A DNA stretch of 64,000 nucleotides from Pseudomonas hormoni (GCF_018502625.1 NZ_CP075566.1:997001-1061000), one strand, 5' to 3'; shown: positions 1 through 9,190, counted from the first letter of the stretch. The notes: generated by a model not told the origin, from the letters alone. Numbers and translations: made by a program.

Positions 1-506
1 AGGCCCAGCGCCCCGAAGTCGGGGTGGTCGGCGCCAAACTGGTGGATCGCGAGGGCAATGTGAGCGGTGCCGGCCTGGTTCTGGGGCTCAATGGTGGGAT
101 TGCTTCGCCATTCACCGGCGAGAAAAAGGATGCACCGGGCTACATGCGCCGACTGGTTGTCGAACAGAATTACTCGGCCGTTTCCGGTGCGTGCCTGATG
201 ATTCGCAAGGAAGTCTTCGATGCCCTCGGTGGGCTGGATCGCGAGCATTTCGATGAGGTGTACGCCGATGTCGATCTCTGCCTGAAAGCCGCCGATGCCG
301 GTTTGCTGACGGTGTGGACGCCGCAGGTGCAGATTGCACACCCGGGCACCTTGCCGAACGATCCGCATGCAGTGGCGGCCTTGCGCGATAAGTGGCAAGC
401 GCGCTTTGCCCACGACGAGGCTTACAACCAGAACCTGGCCCTGACCGGCAAGGGCTTTACCCTGGGTGAAGCGTGCAGTGTGAACTGGGCGCAATTGCTC
501 GCATAA
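1..506 (+). CDS. Glycosyltransferase family 2, C-terminal part (5' truncated by window edge)
   Basis: The reading frame is already open at base 3, so the gene begins before the window. The visible ~167 residues are the end of a GT-A fold sugar transferase. 'SGACLMIRKEVFDALGGLD' followed by 'EVYADVDLCLKAADAG' is the conserved acceptor-side segment with the acidic catalytic-base motif of family 2 glycosyltransferases. The tail after 'AHPG' is typical of large multi-domain Pseudomonas flagellin glycosyltransferases. Given the ketoacyl synthase, Maf-like gene and flagellin downstream, a role in flagellin glycosylation is likely. That role is inferred from context; the fold call is solid. Confidence 0.85.
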   Translation, partial: AQRPEVGVVGAKLVDREGNVSGAGLVLGLNGGIASPFTGEKKDAPGYMRRLVVEQNYSAVSGACLMIRKEVFDALGGLDREHFDEVYADVDLCLKAADAGLLTVWTPQVQIAHPGTLPNDPHAVAALRDKWQARFAHDEAYNQNLALTGKGFTLGEACSVNWAQLLA

Positions 507-600
507 GCGGACGAATCAAGTAGAAGGGCCCTCATTTGATGCGGGCCTCATACTTGGGGCAGGTGCAATACGGCGCACGGACGCCTGGCGCAAATCGCTG

Positions 601-786
601 GTGTACCGCCGTTCGCTCTACGTGACTCACGGCATCGCTGCCGGCGAGCCCTGCACCGTCGGGAATCTGCTAGCCATTCGTCCGGGCCTTGGGTTGGCCC
701 CAAAACACGCGGAAACCCTTCCGGGCCGTCGCGCCCGTCAGGCCATCAAACGCGGAACGCCGCTGGACTGGTCGTTGGTCGAATAA
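601..786 (+). pseudogene. Remnant of NeuB/PseI-like synthase (SAF domain only)
   Basis: The 61 codons encode 'RRSLYVTHGIAAGEP', 'IRPGLGLAPKH' and 'IKRGTPLDWSLVE'. This is the C-terminal antifreeze-like (SAF) domain of N-acetylneuraminate or pseudaminic acid synthases. Homology appears to begin slightly upstream (about base 580, reading DAWRKSLVYRRS) without any start codon, and the catalytic TIM-barrel domain of these ~340-residue enzymes is absent. The GTG at 601 has no convincing ribosome binding site. I read it as the leftover 3' end of a deleted nonulosonic-acid gene. A stand-alone SAF protein is the alternative. Confidence 0.7.
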
Positions 787-919
787 CCTCTTGTGGCGCT
801 GATTCGGCAAAATAGCGTGACCTGCGAGTCATAACGCGCATCTTCACTGTATTGTATTAATAGGGAAGGTGGCGCCTGGCCTGTTTCTGGCCCAGTGATA
901 GCCTTTTATTCTTCCCGCT

Positions 920-944
920 GTCGCCTCGATGGGGCGACGTTTTT
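920..944 (+). terminator. Probable intrinsic terminator
   Basis: A GTCGCC/GGCGAC stem (920-925 with 933-938) with a 7-base loop is followed by a run of five T. It lies in an A/T-richer 228-bp gap between the SAF remnant and the ketoacyl synthase gene. No other gene is visible in that gap. Confidence 0.55.
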
Positions 945-1014
945 CTCTGTTTGTCGGCGCCCCTCGAATCATTACGAGCGGTGGTATTGGGCTGTTTATT
1001 ATTGGGAAGCCGTA

Positions 1015-1941
1015 ATGATTGGCATAAAAAGCATTGCGAGCTACGTTCCTGTAGCCGGCGTGGACAATTACGCACAAGGTGCAAAATTCGAGAAGGATGA
1101 AGAGTTCATCCTCGGCAAGATCGGTTCAGCCTTCCTGCCGCGCAAAGACGCCGGGCAGGAGACTTCGGACCTGTGTGTCGAAGCAGCCAATGCGCTGTTC
1201 GCCAACAATCCCGACTTGAAACGTGAAGACATCGACGTGCTGATCGTCGTCACTCAGAACGGCGACGAAGAAGGCCTGCCGCACACCGCTGCAATCGTTC
1301 AGGACAAACTGGGCCTGCCGACCACCGTGGCGGCGTTCGATATTTCCCTGGGCTGTTCCGGTTACGTCTACGGCATTTACGCGATCAAAGGCTTCATGGA
1401 GGCCGCAGGTCTCAAGAATGGCCTGCTGATCACTGCCGATCCGTATTCGAAGATCGTCGACCCGGAAGACCGCAACACCACCATGCTGTTTGGCGATGCC
1501 GCCACCGCGACCTGGATGGGCGAGAACGCGCCATGGCTGTTGGGCAAGGCCAAGTTTGGCACCGACGGTTCCGGCGCGCCGCACCTGAAGGTCACCGATG
1601 GCGTGTTTTTCATGAACGGCCGCCAGGTGTTCAACTTCGCGTTGCTCAAGGTTCCGGCACATTTGCATGAACTGCTGGCCGACTCGCAACTGACGGCTGA
1701 CGATATCGATGCCTTTTGCATCCATCAGGGCAGTGCAGCGATTGTCGATGCCGTGGCACGACGTTTCGAGGGCGAACCCGAGAAGTTCATCAAGGACATG
1801 GTCGAGACCGGCAACACCGTGTCGTCGAGTATTCCGTTGCTGCTGGAAAAGCACGTCCTGGACTCGAGCTGGAAACGCGTTGCGTTGAGCGGTTTTGGCG
1901 TGGGTCTGTCATGGGGATCGGCGATTATCTATCGTCCCTGA
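1015..1941 (+). CDS. 3-oxoacyl-[acyl-carrier-protein] synthase III family protein (flagellar glycosylation locus)
   Basis: A 308-residue thiolase-fold enzyme condensing an acyl-CoA with malonyl-ACP. The Cys-His-Asn triad is visible: 'DISLGCSGYVYG', 'FCIHQGSAAIVDA' and 'ETGNTVSSSIPLL'. The ATG at 1015 (MIGIKSIASYVPVAG) follows a GGGAAG site and matches the family N terminus; an in-frame open stretch further upstream is untranslated leader. FabH-like genes of this type sit in flagellin-glycosylation islands of P. syringae, where the product is thought to supply the acyl group for a modified dideoxysugar. The same role is inferred here. It is unlikely to be the housekeeping FabH, given this location away from other fatty-acid genes. 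Confidence 0.85.
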   Translation: MIGIKSIASYVPVAGVDNYAQGAKFEKDEEFILGKIGSAFLPRKDAGQETSDLCVEAANALFANNPDLKREDIDVLIVVTQNGDEEGLPHTAAIVQDKLGLPTTVAAFDISLGCSGYVYGIYAIKGFMEAAGLKNGLLITADPYSKIVDPEDRNTTMLFGDAATATWMGENAPWLLGKAKFGTDGSGAPHLKVTDGVFFMNGRQVFNFALLKVPAHLHELLADSQLTADDIDAFCIHQGSAAIVDAVARRFEGEPEKFIKDMVETGNTVSSSIPLLLEKHVLDSSWKRVALSGFGVGLSWGSAIIYRP

Positions 1942-1980
1942 ACCTCGGCTCTTTAATCAAAGAAAGCCAGGCACAAAAAA

Positions 1981-2015
1981 AGCGTTCAAGGTGTAACCTT
2001 GAGCGCTATTTTTTT
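1981..2015 (+). terminator. Intrinsic terminator after KAS III gene
   Basis: An 11-bp stem with one wobble (AGCGTTCAAGG paired with CCTTGAGCGCT, loop TGTAA) is followed by A and seven T. An A tract precedes it, so it could act in both directions. It separates the synthase from the Maf-like gene. Confidence 0.85.
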
Positions 2016-2038
2016 GCCCAAACGATAAGCGAGGCTCC

Positions 2039-3331
2039 ATGAGCGAGTTCTTTGAGCGCAATGGCGAGTTGATTCAGCAACGCTGGCCCAAGGTCTGGCA
2101 GCGACTGTCAGTTGAAGACAGCGCAGCCTTGCAAGCTGATCGGGTGGAAGGCCTTGGCTCGACGTTGAGCATCAATGGCATTCAGTTGACCAGTCGCCAT
2201 GACCGCACCCGCGAAGCCGCGCTGCAGGCTGATAGCCTGCCCATCGACAGTCCGGTGGTGCATGTCTATGGCACCGGGCTTGGTGATTTGCAGCTGCAAT
2301 TGCTGGAGTGCAGCGGGCTTGAACGGTTGTACGTGCATATTCTCAATGGCGCTGTATTTGCCCTGGTGCTGCAACTGCTCGATCAGCAGCAGTGGCTCAG
2401 CGATCCGCGAGTCGAACTGTGGTACGCCGGTGATCTGGCGGAAATCCAGTTGCCGTATTTCGCGCTGCCTTCAGAACTGGTACTGGCGGACGACTACAAC
2501 GCCAAGATCCGCGACCGGCTGATCAGCGAAACCCACCTGGCCTTTAATAATCGTAGATTCGATCCGGACAACCCCGAGATTGCCGAGCGTTTGCAGGCGT
2601 GTATCGAGCGTGTTCGCGCCGACGCCGATGCTGCCGAGCTGTTTGCCACGTGTTCTGGCAGGGAGGTGTTTGTCATCGCCACCGGGCCGAGCCTGGAACA
2701 GCACTTCGACACGCTGCGTGCAGTGCGCGAGCGCGCTCAGCGGCCCTTGTTGATTTGTGTGGATACTGCCTACCGGCCGTTGATCGAGCAGGGCATCAAG
2801 CCGGATGTGGTGGTCACGATTGATCAACGCATCTCGATGCGACATTTGCCGTCCGATGGCACCGGCGATATCACGCTGGTCTACATGCCGATGGTCGATC
2901 CAGTGGTCGTGAGGGCCTGGCAGGGCAAGCGTTACGTGGCCTATTCCGCAAGTCCGATCTACAGCGAACTGCGCCAGCAATTTCCCAAAGCCCAACTTTT
3001 TGTTGGTGGCAGTGTGATTCACCCGGCTGTGGACCTCGCGGTGAAAATGGGCGCCAGCCAGATCACTCTGTTTGGTGCTGACTTTGCTTTCCCGAACAAC
3101 AAGACCCACGCTGGCTGGAATGACGGTGATCTTGGACCGCAAATGGGCGCAGCCAGGCATTGGGTGCTCGACGGCCACGGTCAGCGGGTCAAGACGCAGC
3201 TCAATTTCCGCAGTTACTTGTGCGAGCTGGAACGATACATCGCCGGGAATCCTGGGGTCGCTTTCTATAACAGCAGTCGGGCAGGGGCGATGATCGTCGG
3301 CACGACGTTCCATCCGGAGCTCGCACGATGA
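2039..3331 (+). CDS. Maf-type motility accessory factor (DUF115 / 6-hydroxymethylpterin pyrophosphokinase MptE-like)
   Basis: 430 residues. The central DUF115 domain is clear around residues 205-270: 'VFVIATGPSLEQHFDTL' (nucleotide-binding glycine loop), then 'LLICVDTAYRPLIEQGIKPD' and 'VVTIDQ'. Maf proteins of this family transfer nonulosonic acids or related sugars to flagellin or are needed for its glycosylation, acting in the cytoplasm before export. The ATG at 2039 follows a GAGG site. The last four bases overlap the next gene, so the two are co-translated. Position immediately before fliC supports a flagellin-modifying role; the sugar donor is unknown. Confidence 0.85.
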   Translation: MSEFFERNGELIQQRWPKVWQRLSVEDSAALQADRVEGLGSTLSINGIQLTSRHDRTREAALQADSLPIDSPVVHVYGTGLGDLQLQLLECSGLERLYVHILNGAVFALVLQLLDQQQWLSDPRVELWYAGDLAEIQLPYFALPSELVLADDYNAKIRDRLISETHLAFNNRRFDPDNPEIAERLQACIERVRADADAAELFATCSGREVFVIATGPSLEQHFDTLRAVRERAQRPLLICVDTAYRPLIEQGIKPDVVVTIDQRISMRHLPSDGTGDITLVYMPMVDPVVVRAWQGKRYVAYSASPIYSELRQQFPKAQLFVGGSVIHPAVDLAVKMGASQITLFGADFAFPNNKTHAGWNDGDLGPQMGAARHWVLDGHGQRVKTQLNFRSYLCELERYIAGNPGVAFYNSSRAGAMIVGTTFHPELAR

Positions 3332-3594
3332 CTCAACTCCCCTTGGCTGCCCAGGCGCAGCAGTGTTCAGGTTTGTTCCGTCTGGGGCGAGACGTCGAAG
3401 CGGCGCTGCTGATGGTTCAGGTGTGCAGCGATGTGCAACTCGAAATGGAGCGTGCGAGTGTCGAGATTCAATCCCGCTGGACGGCGTTGCTCACCGACAT
3501 GCTGGGTTGTCAGGAGGCGCAGGACTGGTTGGCGCTGGCTGATTATCTCGACCATGAGCTGTCCGAATTGCTGAATGCGGCAACCGCCGGCTAA
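3328..3594 (+). CDS. Unrecognised small helical protein, coupled to maf-like gene
   Basis: 88 residues starting at an ATGA overlap with the stop of the DUF115 gene, a strong sign that it is translated. Predicted character is all-helical, without signal peptide or membrane segment. It holds two cysteines in the N-terminal half (QQCSGLF, VQVCSDV) and one later (MLGCQEA). The end, 'YLDHELSELLNAA', is amphipathic. I do not recognise a family. Size and position suggest a partner or chaperone of the Maf-like enzyme or of flagellin, but this is inference only. Confidence 0.7.
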   Translation: MTQLPLAAQAQQCSGLFRLGRDVEAALLMVQVCSDVQLEMERASVEIQSRWTALLTDMLGCQEAQDWLALADYLDHELSELLNAATAG

Positions 3595-3607
3595 GGCTTT
3601 CGATCTT

Positions 3608-3648
3608 GTGCCGGTACAGGCGAGTCCTCGCTGTCCCGTTACCGGCAC
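3608..3648 (+). other. Long interrupted hairpin before fliC
   Basis: Nine-base arms GTGCCGGTA (3608-3616) and TACCGGCAC (3640-3648) enclose a second stem (GCGAG/CTCGC, 3620-3624 with 3627-3631). There is no T run directly after it; a T tract follows at about 3663. It may stop transcription from the maf-like unit before fliC or be a structured RNA end. The remainder of the 250-bp gap holds the fliC promoter. Confidence 0.45.
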
Positions 3649-3740
3649 TTCCCTGACGTCACTTTTTTGTATTGAACTGCCGCCAAGCCCTTGTTTCATG
3701 AGGGGTGGCAGTGTGATGGCAAATATTTTTCAAAATCCCC

Positions 3741-3767
3741 TAAAGCAACCTGCATTCGCGACGATAA
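3741..3767 (+). promoter_or_regulatory. Sigma-28 (FliA) promoter of fliC
   Basis: TAAAGCAA at 3741-3748, an 11-base spacer and GACGATAA at 3760-3767 closely match the flagellar sigma consensus TAAAGTTT-N11-GCCGATAA. It leaves an 80-base leader before the fliC ATG. FliA is encoded at 32042-32782. Confidence 0.88.
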
Positions 3768-3846
3768 CTATTACGAAGGTTCTCTAGGCCAACCCGGCGG
3801 TTGCCAGGGCCGGAAGCCGCAGTACCCAACCAACGAGGAATTCGTC

Positions 3847-4692
3847 ATGGCTTTAACAGTAAACACTAACACTACATCGCTGGGTGTTCAGAAGAACCTG
3901 AACAAGGCTTCTGATGCTCTGTCGACTTCGATGACTCGCCTGTCTTCCGGCCTGAAAATCAACAGCGCCAAAGACGACGCCGCCGGCCTGCAGATCGCTA
4001 CCCGCATGACCTCGCAAATCCGTGGTCAGACCATGGCTATCAAAAACGCCAACGACGGTGTTTCGATCGCTCAGACCGCTGAAGGCGCTCTGCAAGAGTC
4101 GACCAACATTCTGCAACGTATGCGTGAAATCGCTCTGCAATCGCGCAACGACTCCAACGGCACTGCTGACCGTACCGCTCTGGACAAAGAATACCAACAG
4201 TCGATCGCTGAACTGACCCGTATTGCTCAGTCCACCAACCTGAACGGCAAGGCACTGATCGACGGTACCGCTGGCGCGATGGAATTCCAGGTTGGTGCGG
4301 GTACTACTTCCGACAACCAGATCACCCTGACCCTGGCTTCGAGCTTCGACTCCAGCGCCCTGGCCATGACCGGTACTACCATCTCCGGTACCTCCAACGC
4401 AGCCAACCACTCGGCAGTTGCCTCGGCTATCTCGGCCATCGACAACGCCCTGGCCAAAATCAACGCCACTCGCGCTGACCTCGGTGCTGCTCAAAACCGT
4501 TTTGCAACCACCATCTCCAACCTGCAAAACATCAACGAAAACGCCAGTGCTGCACTGAGCCGCGTACAAGATACCGACTTCGCTGCTGAAACTGCACAGC
4601 TGACCAAGCAACAAACTCTGCAACAAGCTTCCACCGCAGTTCTGGCTCAGGCCAACCAACTGCCATCCGCTGTACTGAAACTGCTTCAGTAA
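3847..4692 (+). CDS. fliC: Flagellin FliC (short type)
   Basis: 281 residues forming the flagellar filament, exported by the type III apparatus and capped by FliD. The conserved D0/D1 N terminus (MALTVNTNTTSLGVQKNL) and C terminus (VLAQANQLPSAVLKLLQ) flank only a small variable centre of about 60 residues rich in Ser/Thr, so domains D2/D3 are almost absent. The plant-recognised peptide region lies at residues 30-51 (core 'INSAKDDAAGLQIA') and the TLR5 region near 'LQRMREIALQ'. The ATG at 3847 follows GAGGAA; longer in-frame extensions upstream cross the promoter and are not real. Ser/Thr residues of the centre are plausible glycosylation sites for the upstream enzymes. Confidence 0.98.
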   Translation: MALTVNTNTTSLGVQKNLNKASDALSTSMTRLSSGLKINSAKDDAAGLQIATRMTSQIRGQTMAIKNANDGVSIAQTAEGALQESTNILQRMREIALQSRNDSNGTADRTALDKEYQQSIAELTRIAQSTNLNGKALIDGTAGAMEFQVGAGTTSDNQITLTLASSFDSSALAMTGTTISGTSNAANHSAVASAISAIDNALAKINATRADLGAAQNRFATTISNLQNINENASAALSRVQDTDFAAETAQLTKQQTLQQASTAVLAQANQLPSAVLKLLQ

Positions 4693-4710
4693 TAGCTGGA
4701 TGAGTTTTGG

Positions 4711-4745
4711 CGGGGGAGTGCGCACGCGCGCTCTCTCGCTTTTTT
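4711..4745 (+). terminator. Probable terminator after fliC
   Basis: GAGTGCGC (4716-4723) pairs with GCGCTCTC (4728-4735) with one mismatch and a 4-base loop. A run of six T follows within a few bases. It lies between fliC and flaG and would make the strong fliC transcript mostly monocistronic. Confidence 0.6.
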
Positions 4746-4764
4746 AGTTTAAGAGGTGATGGAC

Positions 4765-5130
4765 ATGGATATGAGCGCGAAGCTGAACTTGTCTTATCCA
4801 GCTGCGAAGCCGGCGACGACTGTTGCTGACAAGCCGGTGGAAAAGCCTCGAGCCGATGCTGCCACGGTGGCTACGGTCAAGGATGAACCAAAAGACGCAG
4901 TCACCGAGCAGGACAAACTGAAGATGGCCGTTCAGGAAATTGAAAAGTTCGTTCAATCGGTCAAGCGCAATCTGGAGTTCTCGATCGATGAGCCTTCAGG
5001 CAAAGTAATTGTCAAAGTGATTGCCAGCGACTCGGGTGAAGTGGTTCGCCAGATCCCCAACGAAGAAGTCCTGAAGCTGGCCAATAGTTTGAATGATGCA
5101 AGCAGCCTGTTGTTCAGCGCTAAAGTCTGA
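4765..5130 (+). CDS. flaG: Flagellar protein FlaG
   Basis: 121 residues. The first ~55 are polar and low in complexity (VEKPRADAATVATVKDEPKD). The C-terminal FlaG domain contains 'VQEIEKFVQSVKRNLEFSIDEP' split over residues 55-75, and 'VIVKVIASDSGEVVRQIPNEE'-like strands. FlaG lies between fliC and fliD in polar flagellates and influences filament length. The third of three clustered ATGs (4765, MDMSAKLNL) is preferred because AAGAGG at 4751-4756 is 8 bases away; the ATG at 4759 is too close. Function is assigned by family. Confidence 0.9.
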   Translation: MDMSAKLNLSYPAAKPATTVADKPVEKPRADAATVATVKDEPKDAVTEQDKLKMAVQEIEKFVQSVKRNLEFSIDEPSGKVIVKVIASDSGEVVRQIPNEEVLKLANSLNDASSLLFSAKV

Positions 5131-5134
5131 CAGC

Positions 5135-5150
5135 TGGCACGAATTTTGTT
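5135..5150 (+). promoter_or_regulatory. Sigma-54 promoter of fliD
   Basis: TGGCACG (5135-5141), four bases, then TTGTT (5146-5150) matches the -24/-12 consensus TGGCACG-N4-TTGCW with one change (C to T). It starts four bases after the flaG stop and 78 bases before fliD. In P. aeruginosa fliD is activated by FleQ with sigma-54. Confidence 0.75.
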
Positions 5151-5212
5151 GCTATGTTCTTTTGGGCGTTGTAATGGTCAAAAGGCCGGCGACACACTGA
5201 AGGGAGTCCTAC

Positions 5213-6652
5213 ATGGCAAGTCCAATTCTACCGGGTCTGGGTCTAGGCTCCGGCCTCGACACCACTGCTATCGTCAAAGCCTTGGTTGATGCTGACAAAG
5301 CGGCCAAGCAAAGTCAGATCAACCGACAGACGACTACCAATACCTCGCAGATTTCCGGTATCGGGACCCTCAAGAGTGTCCTCGCGAATTTCCAGACCGC
5401 GATCAAAAACCTTGGTAATACCACGACCCCGCAGTTCCTGGGTTACACCGCCACGAGTTCCGATCCCAAAGTACTGACTTCTGTTGCCAGCAACACGGCG
5501 GTCAACGGTACTTATACCGTCAAGGTCAACTCCCTTGCGACCTCGTCGAAAGTGGCGACTGCCGCGTTTGCCGGCGGCCCTAGCAGTGCCATTCCGAGTG
5601 GTACGCTTACTATCACTCAAAATGGCATTTCCCGTCCTGTCGACATTCCCACGGGCGCCACCCTGCAATCGGTGCGGGATGCGATCAACACCCAGCAAGG
5701 TGCCAATGGTTTCAGTGCCAACATTGTCACTGACTCCTTCGGTTCTCGTTTGGTGATGGGGTCCACCGTTACCGGCGCAGGTTCCGATATCACACTCAGT
5801 GGTATTCCCGGCCTGACAATTACTACGGGCCAGAAAATGGGCGCCACGCCTACGGCGACCTCGGCCGGTGCCATCGGCGAACTCGCAGCGGACGCCAGCT
5901 TCACGGTTGACGGGCTGGCGATTACCAGTAAATCCAACACCGTGGATAGCGCCATTTCCGGCCTGACACTGAATCTGGTGGCGGGCGGCGGGGCGACATC
6001 CACTGTGACGGTCGGGCCGAACAGTGACGGTCTGAAAAAATCGATCCAGGCCTTTGTCGATGCTTACAACCAGGTTGTAACCAGCATCAATACGCTGACC
6101 AAGCCGTCCCTGGATAAAGATGGCAAGCCAACCATTCCTGCGGCATTGACCGGTGACCCGCTGGGTCGGGGCATCCTGGCGTCGATCCGTGAGCCGTTGG
6201 CCAGTACCGGTGCGGGCGACAAGCTGACCGTGCTTTCGCAGCTGGGTATTACCACCAACCAGAAAACCGGTGCGCTCGATTTTGACAGCGCCAAGTTCTC
6301 TACGGCGATGGATACGCAGAAGCTGGGTGGCGAGATCCAGAAGCTGTTCCTGGGAGATCCAACGGCGACCGGTGATGCGGCCAAGGGGCTGCTGGAACGA
6401 ATGAATACGGCGCTTACTCCGTACACCGTCACGGGTAGCGAAGGCATCCTCGATGCGCGTTCCACCAACCTGGCAAAGGTCAAAACCAACCTGGCCAGCC
6501 AGCAGGAGGCGCTGGATCGTCGGATCGAGACGCTGACAGCCGTGCTGACCAAAAAGTATAACGACATGGACCTCCTCGTCGGCAAGCTCAAGGCAACGGG
6601 GAACAACATCACCTCGATGTTCGAGGCGATGAACGCACAGAAAAACGCCTGA
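5213..6652 (+). CDS. fliD: Flagellar filament cap protein FliD (HAP2)
   Basis: 479 residues. The N-terminal FliD domain begins with 'LPGLGLGSGLDTTAIVKALV', the hallmark of FliD, and the C-terminal domain ends with a long helix ('ASQQEALDRRIETLTAVLTK', 'DMDLLVGKLKATGNNI') that packs with flagellin D0. The pentameric cap directs flagellin insertion at the filament tip. The ATG at 5213 follows AGGGAG. Transcription probably starts at the sigma-54 site just upstream and ends at a strong terminator immediately downstream. Export depends on FliT (7188-7484). Confidence 0.97.
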   Translation: MASPILPGLGLGSGLDTTAIVKALVDADKAAKQSQINRQTTTNTSQISGIGTLKSVLANFQTAIKNLGNTTTPQFLGYTATSSDPKVLTSVASNTAVNGTYTVKVNSLATSSKVATAAFAGGPSSAIPSGTLTITQNGISRPVDIPTGATLQSVRDAINTQQGANGFSANIVTDSFGSRLVMGSTVTGAGSDITLSGIPGLTITTGQKMGATPTATSAGAIGELAADASFTVDGLAITSKSNTVDSAISGLTLNLVAGGGATSTVTVGPNSDGLKKSIQAFVDAYNQVVTSINTLTKPSLDKDGKPTIPAALTGDPLGRGILASIREPLASTGAGDKLTVLSQLGITTNQKTGALDFDSAKFSTAMDTQKLGGEIQKLFLGDPTATGDAAKGLLERMNTALTPYTVTGSEGILDARSTNLAKVKTNLASQQEALDRRIETLTAVLTKKYNDMDLLVGKLKATGNNITSMFEAMNAQKNA

Positions 6653-6670
6653 TAGCGCGTAAGCGCCAAA

Positions 6671-6707
6671 AGCCCGGCAGCGGATTCCGCCTGTCGGGCT
6701 TTTTTTG
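6671..6707 (+). terminator. Intrinsic terminator after fliD
   Basis: The ten-base arms AGCCCGGCAG and CTGTCGGGCT (one G.T pair) with loop CGGATTCCGC, followed directly by seven T, form a clear rho-independent terminator separating fliD from fliS. Confidence 0.92.
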
Positions 6708-6715
6708 TTTCAATC

Positions 6716-6742
6716 TAAAGTTTTTTGACGCCGTGTCGATAC
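6716..6742 (+). promoter_or_regulatory. Sigma-28 (FliA) promoter of fliST
   Basis: TAAAGTTT (6716-6723, a perfect -35), an 11-base spacer and GTCGATAC (6735-6742, six of eight matches to GCCGATAA). It lies nine bases after the fliD terminator and 40 bases before the fliS start, so the two chaperone genes can be expressed together with flagellin. Confidence 0.8.
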
Positions 6743-6781
6743 ACTGGCTATACGAATCACAAAGTTTGGATGAGGTACAAC

Positions 6782-7177
6782 ATGAACCCGATGTTAGCCC
6801 TTCGGCAGTACCAGAAGATTGGCGCTCAGGCCCAGACTTCCGAAGCCAGCCCCCATCGCTTGGTGCAAATGCTCATGGAGGGCGGTCTGGATCGCATCGC
6901 TCAGGCCAAGGGTGCCATGGAGCGCAAGGATATCCCCAACAAAGGGATTTTCATCGGCAAGGCCATCGGCATCATCGGTGGCTTGCGTGAAGGTCTGGAC
7001 CTGGAGAATTCTGTCGAGTCCGTGGGCGAGCTGGACAAATTGTACACCTACATGATGAAGCGCCTGACAGAAGCCAACGTCAAAACCGATCCAAAGATTC
7101 TCGACGAAGTCGCCGATCTGCTTCGCACCGTCAAGGACGGCTGGGATGCTATCGCTGCGCCGGGTCCGCAGTTTTAA
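6782..7177 (+). CDS. fliS: Flagellar export chaperone FliS
   Basis: 131 residues, helical. FliS binds the C-terminal helix of flagellin in the cytoplasm and blocks premature polymerisation while delivering it to FlhA. The family signature is visible: 'ALRQYQKIGAQAQTSEASPH' (N-terminal tyrosine-containing helix), 'LVQMLMEGGLDRIAQAKGAM' and 'LDKLYTYMMKRLTEANV'. The ATG at 6782 (MNPMLALRQYQ) matches the family start; the longer frame upstream overlaps the promoter. Confidence 0.96.
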   Translation: MNPMLALRQYQKIGAQAQTSEASPHRLVQMLMEGGLDRIAQAKGAMERKDIPNKGIFIGKAIGIIGGLREGLDLENSVESVGELDKLYTYMMKRLTEANVKTDPKILDEVADLLRTVKDGWDAIAAPGPQF

Positions 7178-7187
7178 GGAGATCACC

Positions 7188-7484
7188 ATGAGTCTTGTTT
7201 TGCAGCGAATCGAAGAAACCCGTGAAGGCCTGGTCGGTGCCCTGGCTGAGCGAAACTGGGAAGCCATTGGTGAATTGGACCTGGCTTGCCGTTCCTGCAT
7301 GGAAGATGTCTTGAGTGAAGCTTCGGTGGACGAGGCCGCGTTGCGCGACAACCTTGAGGAGTTGCTGGGGGTCTATAAACAGCTTCTTGAGGCGGCGACG
7401 GGGGAAAGACAAGCAATAGTCGATGAGATGTCGCAGATCCATCAAGCACAGAACGCAGCAAAGGTTTACCATCTGTTTGGTTAA
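7188..7484 (+). CDS. fliT: Flagellar protein FliT (FliD chaperone)
   Basis: 98 residues, helical, starting 10 bases after fliS behind a strong AAGGAG site. FliT-type proteins chaperone FliD and in enterobacteria also restrain FlhDC. The sequence shows the two-helix FliT pattern (LQRIEETREGLVGALAERNW, then LEELLGVYKQLLEAATGERQ). Sequence conservation in this family is low, so the name rests on size, helical pattern and position after fliS. Confidence 0.85.
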   Translation: MSLVLQRIEETREGLVGALAERNWEAIGELDLACRSCMEDVLSEASVDEAALRDNLEELLGVYKQLLEAATGERQAIVDEMSQIHQAQNAAKVYHLFG

Positions 7485-7657
7485 TTAATCCTCAGTTAAT
7501 ATAGACCGGGTGCGCCATAAATTTGACTGTGCACGGTTTTTTGACTTAACTAGTGGCTGGTTGCAGATTTCAGGCGTCTACAGGCATAACGTGTCTGCAA
7601 GCGTCTAGCTTGCCCCCTCATTTCGGGCATTGAGTTGACTAGGGAAGTTGCTATTGC

Positions 7658-9133
<1,476 letters not shown>

Positions 9134-9174
9134 CGCCTGTTTTTCAAGTCGTTCATTTGTAGGCGGTTTTTTTT

Positions 9175-9190
9175 AGGCACGGGTATTGCT
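9175..9190 (+). promoter_or_regulatory. Sigma-54 promoter of fleSR
   Basis: AGGCACG (9175-9181), GGTA, then TTGCT (9186-9190): every key -24 and -12 base is present. It lies 53 bases before the fleS ATG. In P. aeruginosa fleSR is a FleQ/sigma-54 target. A weak CGCCT/AGGCG stem with a T run (about 9134-9174) just before it may end the fleQ transcript. Confidence 0.88.

Noticed and set aside
895..1014. N-terminal extension of the ketoacyl synthase
   Set aside because: The extension has no family similarity and spans the terminator hairpin; ATG 1015 has a ribosome site.
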